Below, one piece after another: positions 14,190 through 18,037 of a stretch of 18,037 nucleotides of DNA (positions are counted from its first letter, which is position 1; each line of letters opens with the position of its first letter). Position numbers and translations under genes: made by a program. The stretch covers positions 1 to 18,037 of the forward strand of contig CAZJJO010000038.1 of assembly GCA_964546375.1 (NCBI GenBank), read 5' to 3'. The DNA comes from CAYVFM01 sp964546375. GTDB taxonomy: Bacteria > Gemmatimonadota > Gemmatimonadetes > Palauibacterales > Palauibacteraceae. Below the pieces are notes generated by a model that saw only the letters and a list, made by a program, of their open reading frames with translations, searched no databases and was not told the DNA's origin.

Positions 14190-15068
14190 TCACCGGTCCC
14201 CGCCGGCGGGCGGCCCGTCGCCGCCGTCCGGCTCCTCGTCCGGCCGGTCGTCCGCCCCGGGAGCGGGAGCCTCCGCGTCCAGCCGGCGGGCCAGCTCCAC
14301 GAACTGCCTCGGCGACAGCCGCTCGGGCCGGTGGCGGGGCTCGGCCCCGACGGCCCGGCAGAGCGCCTCGGCCCGCTCCCGGTCCAGGTCGAACTCGGGG
14401 GCCGACCGCAGGATCTTCTGGAGCTGCTTGCGCCGGCGGCTGAACGCCGCGCGGGTCAGCCGGCGCAGGGCGCGGGCCGGCAGCCGCCGGATCCGCTCCG
14501 GGTCGGGCTCGAGGATCACGGCGGTCGAGGCCACCCGGGGCTCGGGCCGGAACGCGTGGCGGCTGACGTCGAAGGCCCGGCGCACGTCGGCCCGGGTGCG
14601 CACCCCCACGGTGAGGCTGCCGTACTCGCCCCCGCCGGGCTCGGCCGCCAGCCGGTCGGCGACCTCCTTCTGGACGGTCACCACGATCCGCCGCGCCGGG
14701 GGCTCCATCTCCAGCAGGCGGAACAGCATCGGCGAGGTGACGGCGTAGGGCAGGTTCGAGATCACCCGGTAGGGCCGGTCCCCGGGCAGCCGGGCCCCGA
14801 GGTCCGACTCCAGGGCGTCGGCGTGGACCACCTCCACGTCGGGGCGGTCGCTCCACCGCTCCGCCAGCTCGCGGGCCAGGTCGTCGTCCTTCTCCACCAG
14901 CACCAGGGGATCGACGCGGCCCACCAGGTGGCGGCTCAGCTCGCCGTGGCCGGGCCCGATCTCCAGGACCGCCTCGCCCGGCTCCGCCTCCAGGGCGTCG
15001 ACGATCTTCTCCTGGAGGTTGGGATCCACCAGGAAGTGCTGGCTGAGCGACCGCTTCGCCCGGCTCAC
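14190..15068 (-). CDS. rsmA: 16S rRNA (adenine1518-N6/adenine1519-N6)-dimethyltransferase
   Basis: Also known as KsgA. It dimethylates the two adjacent adenines in the 3'-terminal helix 45 loop of 16S rRNA using S-adenosylmethionine during late small-subunit assembly. Of 292 residues, about 1-262 form the usual protein: SLSQHFLVD at 7-15, the SAM motif LEIGPGHGEL at 35-44, NLPY at 105-108 and FRPEPRVAST at 173-182. The last 25-30 residues form an extra acidic, Pro/Gly-rich tail not typical of the family. GTG 15068 overlaps the stop of the phosphatase gene (GTGA), so a housekeeping ribosome-maturation enzyme is translationally coupled to a stress-signalling cassette. Confidence 0.97.
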   Translation of the reverse strand: MSRAKRSLSQHFLVDPNLQEKIVDALEAEPGEAVLEIGPGHGELSRHLVGRVDPLVLVEKDDDLARELAERWSDRPDVEVVHADALESDLGARLPGDRPYRVISNLPYAVTSPMLFRLLEMEPPARRIVVTVQKEVADRLAAEPGGGEYGSLTVGVRTRADVRRAFDVSRHAFRPEPRVASTAVILEPDPERIRRLPARALRRLTRAAFSRRRKQLQKILRSAPEFDLDRERAEALCRAVGAEPRHRPERLSPRQFVELARRLDAEAPAPGADDRPDEEPDGGDGPPAGGDR

Positions 15069-16663
15069 CGGGGGCCGCCCCGCGGCCGGACCGCCAGCGC
15101 GGTGCGGTCGTCGCCCCCGCCGCCGGCCAGCGCGTCGGAGGTCCGGAAGACGGCCTCCACGGCCGCCTCCATGCCCTCGGCGGCGGCCGCGTCGGCCGCG
15201 TCCGCGAGCAGCGCCTCGGCCGCGCGCCGGCCCCCGGCGGCCGGCTCGAACAGCCCGTCGGTGAAGAGCAGCAGCGGCCGGGGCGGATCGCCCGTCTCCA
15301 CGGTCCGCTCGCCGAAGCGCCCGCCGGCCTCCCGGAGGCCCAGCGGCGGGTCCGTGGCCGGGAGGCGGCGCGGGCCGTCGCCGCCCAGCAGGTGGGCGTG
15401 GGGATGGCCGGCGCTGGCGTAGCGCATCCGGCCGGCCGGGCCCTCCAGCACGGCATAGAAGAGGGTCACGTACATCTCCGCCGCGCCCATCCCCTGGGCC
15501 AGCTCCCCCTCCAGCCGCGAGAGCACCGCGGCGGGGCCCTCCTCCTCCCGGGCCACCAGCCCGGCGGCGCTCAGCGCCCGGGCCATCAGCAGGGCCGCCG
15601 AGATGCCGTGGGAGCTGACGTCGCCGATGAGCACGCCCAGGCGTCGGTCCGACAGCCGGATCAGGTGGTAGAAGTCGCCTCCCACCGAGCGGGCGGGCTC
15701 GCAGCGGGCCGCCGCCTCGGCCAGATCGTCCACCGAGGACGGGTCCGGCAGGAGGGCGAGCTGGAGGTCGTGGGCCAGCTCCAGCTCGGCCGAGAGGCGC
15801 TCCCGCTGGAGGCTCTCGCGCACCAGCCGGCGGTTCTCGACGGCCGCGGCGGCCTGGCTGGCGACCGCCTCCACCAGGTCCCGGTCGCCGGCCGAGAACC
15901 GGCCGCCCTCCGGCCGCCCCACCAGGACCAGCACGCCCACCCGGCGGCGGTCCCCGTCGCCCGGCGCGTAGCTGGCCGGCACCGCCAGGAGGGCGGCGTC
16001 GCCGTAGCCCGGCCACCGCCGTCCCGCCCCGTCGGCCGGGTCCACCAGGCGGGCCTGCTGGGCGCGGAAGACCTCGGCCACCAGCGAGTCCTCCGCCCCC
16101 AGCTCGACCCGGCGCCCCCCGGGCTCGGAGACGCCGCGGGAGGCCAGCAGGCGGAGGTGCTCGTCCCCCGGCTCGTGCAGCCAGAGCGTGGCCCGCGCCG
16201 CCCCCGTGACCTCCACCAGCTCGGCCAGCAGGCGGTCGGCGGCCCGGCCCAGCTCGAGCACCGAGGCCAGCGTCTCGCCGATGGAGGTGAGCAGGGAGAT
16301 CTCCTCGTACCGGTCCTCCAGCTCCCGCGCGAAGAGACGGCTCTCCTCGGCGCGGCCCAGCAGGCGGCCGGCGACCTCGACCAGCAGGTCGGCCCGGTCC
16401 TCCTCCCCGTCCCCGGGCGCCGTCTCGAGCACGGCGGTCCGCCGGCGCGAGAGGGGCAGGCGCCGGCGACGGGGCTCCCGTCCGTCCCCGCCGGCGGGGA
16501 GGCCGTCGTGGACGACGCGCTCGTCGCCCTCCGGCCCCTCCACCCGGAGACGCAGGGGGACCTCCAGGGCCCGGGCCAGCCGGACCACCAGCCGGGCGGC
16601 CGAGGTCCCCTCGTCCCCGGCCGTCCTCCCGGCGCCCTCCGTCCCCCCGGCGGCCGTCCTCAC
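15065..16663 (-). CDS. GAF domain-containing PP2C (SpoIIE/RsbU-type) serine phosphatase
   Basis: A 532-residue cytosolic phosphatase predicted to dephosphorylate the STAS antagonist and so switch the partner cassette on. Residues 1-100 are Arg/Gly-rich and unassigned. A helical stretch (100-125) leads into a GAF sensor domain (about 125-275), then a linker helix and the PP2C domain (about 290-527). Metal-site motifs are GGD at 328-330, GDVSSHG at 347-353, FTDG at 467-470 and DDRT at 518-521, so the enzyme looks active. GTG 16663 was chosen because it overlaps the stop of the upstream ATP-binding gene (GTGA); an open frame continues upstream but has no family similarity there. No transmembrane segment is seen, so the signal should be cytosolic, perhaps a small ligand or redox cue at the GAF domain. 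Confidence 0.92.
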   Translation of the reverse strand: MRTAAGGTEGAGRTAGDEGTSAARLVVRLARALEVPLRLRVEGPEGDERVVHDGLPAGGDGREPRRRRLPLSRRRTAVLETAPGDGEEDRADLLVEVAGRLLGRAEESRLFARELEDRYEEISLLTSIGETLASVLELGRAADRLLAELVEVTGAARATLWLHEPGDEHLRLLASRGVSEPGGRRVELGAEDSLVAEVFRAQQARLVDPADGAGRRWPGYGDAALLAVPASYAPGDGDRRRVGVLVLVGRPEGGRFSAGDRDLVEAVASQAAAAVENRRLVRESLQRERLSAELELAHDLQLALLPDPSSVDDLAEAAARCEPARSVGGDFYHLIRLSDRRLGVLIGDVSSHGISAALLMARALSAAGLVAREEEGPAAVLSRLEGELAQGMGAAEMYVTLFYAVLEGPAGRMRYASAGHPHAHLLGGDGPRRLPATDPPLGLREAGGRFGERTVETGDPPRPLLLFTDGLFEPAAGGRRAAEALLADAADAAAAEGMEAAVEAVFRTSDALAGGGGDDRTALAVRPRGGPR

Positions 16664-17430
16664 AGGCGCAGGACCAGGGTGACCCGGTTGCCCCGGTCGT
16701 TCCATTCCACCCGGTCCATCAGGCTCCGGAGCAGGAACAGCCCGCGCCCCGAGGGCCGGGCGCGGTTCTCGGGGCGGGTCGGGTCGGCCACGGCCCCGGG
16801 GTCGAAGCCCTCGCCCTCGTCGGCCACCGTCACCCGGACCACCCCGTCGCCGTACTCGGCCCGGACGAGGACGTCCTTGTCGGGGTCCTCGCCGTTTCCG
16901 TAGAGGATGGCGTTGGAGATGGCCTCGCCCACCGCCACCTTCAGGTTCAGGTGCGCCCGCGAGCCGCCCACCGCCAGCCGCTCGCATCGGCCCACCACCT
17001 CCTCGACGGCCGGCCGCAGGTGCCGGACGCGCGAGGGGAACTCCAGCTCCAGCCGTCCCCGCAGCGCCCCGCCCGCCTCGGCGCGGGGCCCCCGGCCGGC
17101 CCGGTGCTTCCGCCAGCGGAGCCGCAGCTCGTCCGGGTTGACGGGGAAGAACAGGTAGTCGGCGCACCCGGCCGCCAGCGCCGGCACCAGCAGCTCGGCG
17201 GAGTCCCCGTCGGCCAGGGCCCACAGCTCGGCCTCGTCGCCCCAGCTCAGGCACGCCTCGCGGACCGGGGACGAGCCGTCGGCCAGGTCCACCACCACCA
17301 GCGACGGCGGCTCGTCCGGCCAGTCCTCGCGGGACGCGGCGGTGGAGGTGGTCGCCTCCAGCCGCTCGAACTCCCGGGCCAGGGCCTCGCAGACCTCGGA
17401 GCGCTCCGAGCAGATCAGGACGCGGGACAG
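16660..17430 (-). CDS. Degenerate receiver domain fused to RsbW-type ATP-binding anti-sigma/serine kinase domain
   Basis: From CTG 17430 the protein has 256 residues. Residues about 3-108 have the pattern of a response-regulator receiver: VLICSE at 4-9, VVVDL at 45-49 with D48 at the phosphorylation position, and GCADYLFFPVNPDEL at 88-102. The acidic pair, the Thr/Ser switch and the conserved Lys (F95 here) are missing. Residues about 127-256 form a GHKL ATPase of the RsbW/SpoIIAB type: GEAISNAILYGN at 168-179 (N box, E169 and N173), DEGEG at 204-208 and GRGLFLL at 228-234. The expected role is binding and phosphorylating the adjacent STAS protein and holding a sigma factor or other target. 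No ATG, GTG or TTG start precedes the receiver; GTG 17298 would cut it in half and lacks a Shine-Dalgarno. Confidence 0.85.
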   Translation of the reverse strand: MSRVLICSERSEVCEALAREFERLEATTSTAASREDWPDEPPSLVVVDLADGSSPVREACLSWGDEAELWALADGDSAELLVPALAAGCADYLFFPVNPDELRLRWRKHRAGRGPRAEAGGALRGRLELEFPSRVRHLRPAVEEVVGRCERLAVGGSRAHLNLKVAVGEAISNAILYGNGEDPDKDVLVRAEYGDGVVRVTVADEGEGFDPGAVADPTRPENRARPSGRGLFLLRSLMDRVEWNDRGNRVTLVLRL

Positions 17431-17436
17431 GATGTA

Positions 17437-17441
17437 CCTCC
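17437..17441 (-). promoter_or_regulatory. Shine-Dalgarno supporting a CTG start for the receiver-ATPase gene
   Basis: GGAGG on the minus strand lies six bases before CTG 17430. This spacing, plus the full receiver-like N-terminus it yields, favours CTG over the internal GTG at 17298, which has no purine-rich site upstream. ATC 17433 would be only three bases from the site and is less likely. Confidence 0.65.
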
Positions 17442-17452
17442 GGTGGGGGAGC

Positions 17453-17472
17453 GCCGGCGGTTGGCCGCCGGC
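17453..17472 (-). other. Perfect 8-bp hairpin between the STAS and receiver-ATPase genes
   Basis: Arms GCCGGCGG and CCGCCGGC with a CCAA loop fold in the 60-base gap after the STAS stop, ending about 11 bases before the GGAGG of the next gene. There is no T-run. It could stabilise the 3' end of the STAS message or damp downstream expression, setting the antagonist to anti-sigma ratio. Confidence 0.45.
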
Positions 17473-17490
17473 CCGGCGACGGCGCGCCGG

Positions 17491-17823
17491 TCAGAAGTCG
17501 GCCAGGGCCTCGCCCCGGTCGTCGGCGATGCGGAAGAGGGTGTCCAGCTTGGTCAGCTCGAAGAGCGTGTGGAGGTCCTCGTCGAGCCCGCACAGCCGCA
17601 GCTCGCCCTCCTCCTCGCGGATCTTCTTGGACAGGCTCACCAGCACGCCCAGGCCGGAGGAGTCGATGTAGCTGGCCGCGGAGAAGTCGACGAGGAACTT
17701 CCGGTCCCCGTCGGCCAGCCGCTCCAGGACCGCGTCCTTCAGCTCCCGCCGGTTGCTCACCACCAGCTCGCCCTCGACGGACACCACGGTGACGTCGCCC
17801 TCGCGCTCGATCTCGTAGTCCAT
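17491..17823 (-). CDS. STAS-domain anti-sigma factor antagonist (RsbV/SpoIIAA type)
   Basis: A 110-residue single-domain STAS protein, the usual length. In its unphosphorylated form it should bind the ATPase encoded next and free that protein's target; phosphorylation by the ATPase switches it off and the PP2C phosphatase resets it. The phosphorylation loop YIDSSGLGVLV is at 52-62, with S56 at the position of the SpoIIAA phospho-serine. VEGELVVSNRRELKDAV at 16-32 matches the first strand-helix unit of the fold. ATG 17823 has a very strong GGAGGAGGAGG (17825-17835), suggesting high expression relative to its partner. It starts 27 bases after pta and is probably cotranscribed with it. No upstream promoter is visible in this short gap. 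Confidence 0.95.
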   Translation of the reverse strand: MDYEIEREGDVTVVSVEGELVVSNRRELKDAVLERLADGDRKFLVDFSAASYIDSSGLGVLVSLSKKIREEEGELRLCGLDEDLHTLFELTKLDTLFRIADDRGEALADF

Positions 17824-17824
17824 G

Positions 17825-17835
17825 CCTCCTCCTCC
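17825..17835 (-). promoter_or_regulatory. Extended Shine-Dalgarno of the STAS gene
   Basis: GGAGGAGGAGG offers three overlapping anti-Shine-Dalgarno matches, the nearest about one base and the best-placed about four to seven bases before ATG 17823. It is the strongest ribosome-binding site in the window and fits the need for the antagonist to outnumber the anti-sigma kinase. Confidence 0.6.
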
Positions 17836-17850
17836 GGTGCCGGGTGATGC

Positions 17851-18037
17851 TCAGTCGGCCGCCAGGCCGGTGACGCACGCGGTCAGCACGATGTCCTCGA
17901 CCCCGGCGCCCCGCGACAGGTCGTTCAGCGGCCGCCGCAGGCCCTGCAGGACGGGGCCCAGGGCGCCGGCGCCCGCGAGCCGCTCCACCAGCTTGTACCC
18001 GATGTTCCCCGCGTCGAGGTCCGGGAACACCAGCACG
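17851..18037 (-). CDS. pta: Phosphate acetyltransferase, C-terminal fragment (5' end outside window)
   Basis: Only the last 61 residues are visible. VFPDLDAGNIGYKLVERLAG, then a GPVLQGLRRPLNDLSRGA-type segment and the end IVLTACVTGLAAD, match the C-terminus of phosphotransacetylase, where DAGNIGYK and PxNDLSRG are signature segments. The enzyme interconverts acetyl-CoA plus phosphate with acetyl phosphate plus CoA. The frame is open to the window edge, so the start and most of the PTA domain lie beyond base 18037. Whether it is the short form or the long form with a DRTGG domain cannot be told. It ends 27 bases before the STAS gene on the same strand. The phosphate butyryltransferase family is a less likely alternative. 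Confidence 0.9.
   Translation of the reverse strand, partial: VLVFPDLDAGNIGYKLVERLAGAGALGPVLQGLRRPLNDLSRGAGVEDIVLTACVTGLAAD

Noticed and set aside
16664..17878. Extending the PP2C phosphatase upstream into a much longer protein
   Set aside because: The frame stays open through the ATPase and STAS genes, but the upstream part is their out-of-frame shadow. The GTGA overlap at 16663 is a better start.
1..18037. Defence island, prophage, transposon, CRISPR or biosynthetic cluster
   Set aside because: No integrase, transposase, Cas, restriction, toxin-antitoxin, NRPS/PKS or phage gene is visible, no spaced repeats occur, and base composition and strand are uniform across the window.

Overview
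The window is very G+C-rich DNA with essentially no gene-free space. Nineteen coding regions, two of them cut by the window edges, all lie on the minus strand, so transcription runs from base 18037 towards base 1. GTG starts are common and six junctions are 4-base overlaps (GTGA or ATGA), which points to long, translationally coupled operons. The high G+C, the mix of aerobic acyl-CoA metabolism with Rex and RsbU-type regulation, and a Minf_1886-family protein suggest a free-living bacterium of a Gemmatimonadota-like (or neighbouring high-GC) lineage. That placement is inference; no rRNA or phylogenetic marker was analysed. I saw no tRNA, rRNA, CRISPR array, insertion sequence, phage gene or integron.

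Region A (about 18037-14190) starts with the C-terminus of a phosphate acetyltransferase. A partner-switching cassette follows: a STAS anti-sigma-factor antagonist, an RsbW-type ATP-binding protein with a degenerate receiver domain at its N-terminus, and a GAF-PP2C phosphatase of the RsbU type. The 16S rRNA dimethyltransferase gene ksgA/rsmA is coupled to the phosphatase gene. No sigma factor gene is in the window.

Region B (14177-14096) is the main regulatory site. A sigma70-like promoter (TTGAGC, 17-base spacer, TACCTT) is followed directly by a perfect Rex operator, TTGTGAACCTTTTCACAA, just ahead of rex. The rex gene therefore probably represses itself and whatever is cotranscribed with it according to the NADH/NAD+ ratio.

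Region C (14102-2046) is a tightly packed run: rex, arginine deiminase, a winged-helix plus DEDDh exonuclease, a metallo-beta-lactamase-fold hydrolase, acetyl-CoA acetyltransferase, bioY, a CPBP membrane protease, 3-hydroxybutyryl-CoA dehydrogenase, acyl-CoA dehydrogenase, leucine dehydrogenase, glyA and a YigZ/IMPACT protein. Thiolase, hydroxybutyryl-CoA dehydrogenase and acyl-CoA dehydrogenase form a C4/short-chain acyl-CoA module. Leucine dehydrogenase feeds branched-chain keto acids towards acyl-CoA, and several of these enzymes turn over NAD(H), which fits a Rex-controlled unit. A 10-bp hairpin between hbd and acd may reduce or tune downstream transcription.

Region D (2049-1) has its own candidate promoter (TTGACG, 18-base spacer, TACATT) overlapping the end of the yigZ-type gene. 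It would drive a small Minf_1886-family protein and a bifunctional NAD(P)H-hydrate repair enzyme that runs off the left edge.

The most interesting items are the pseudo-receiver/anti-sigma-kinase fusion with its apparent non-AUG start, and the Rex promoter-operator heading an unusual gene set. I do not see evidence for a wholly new system.
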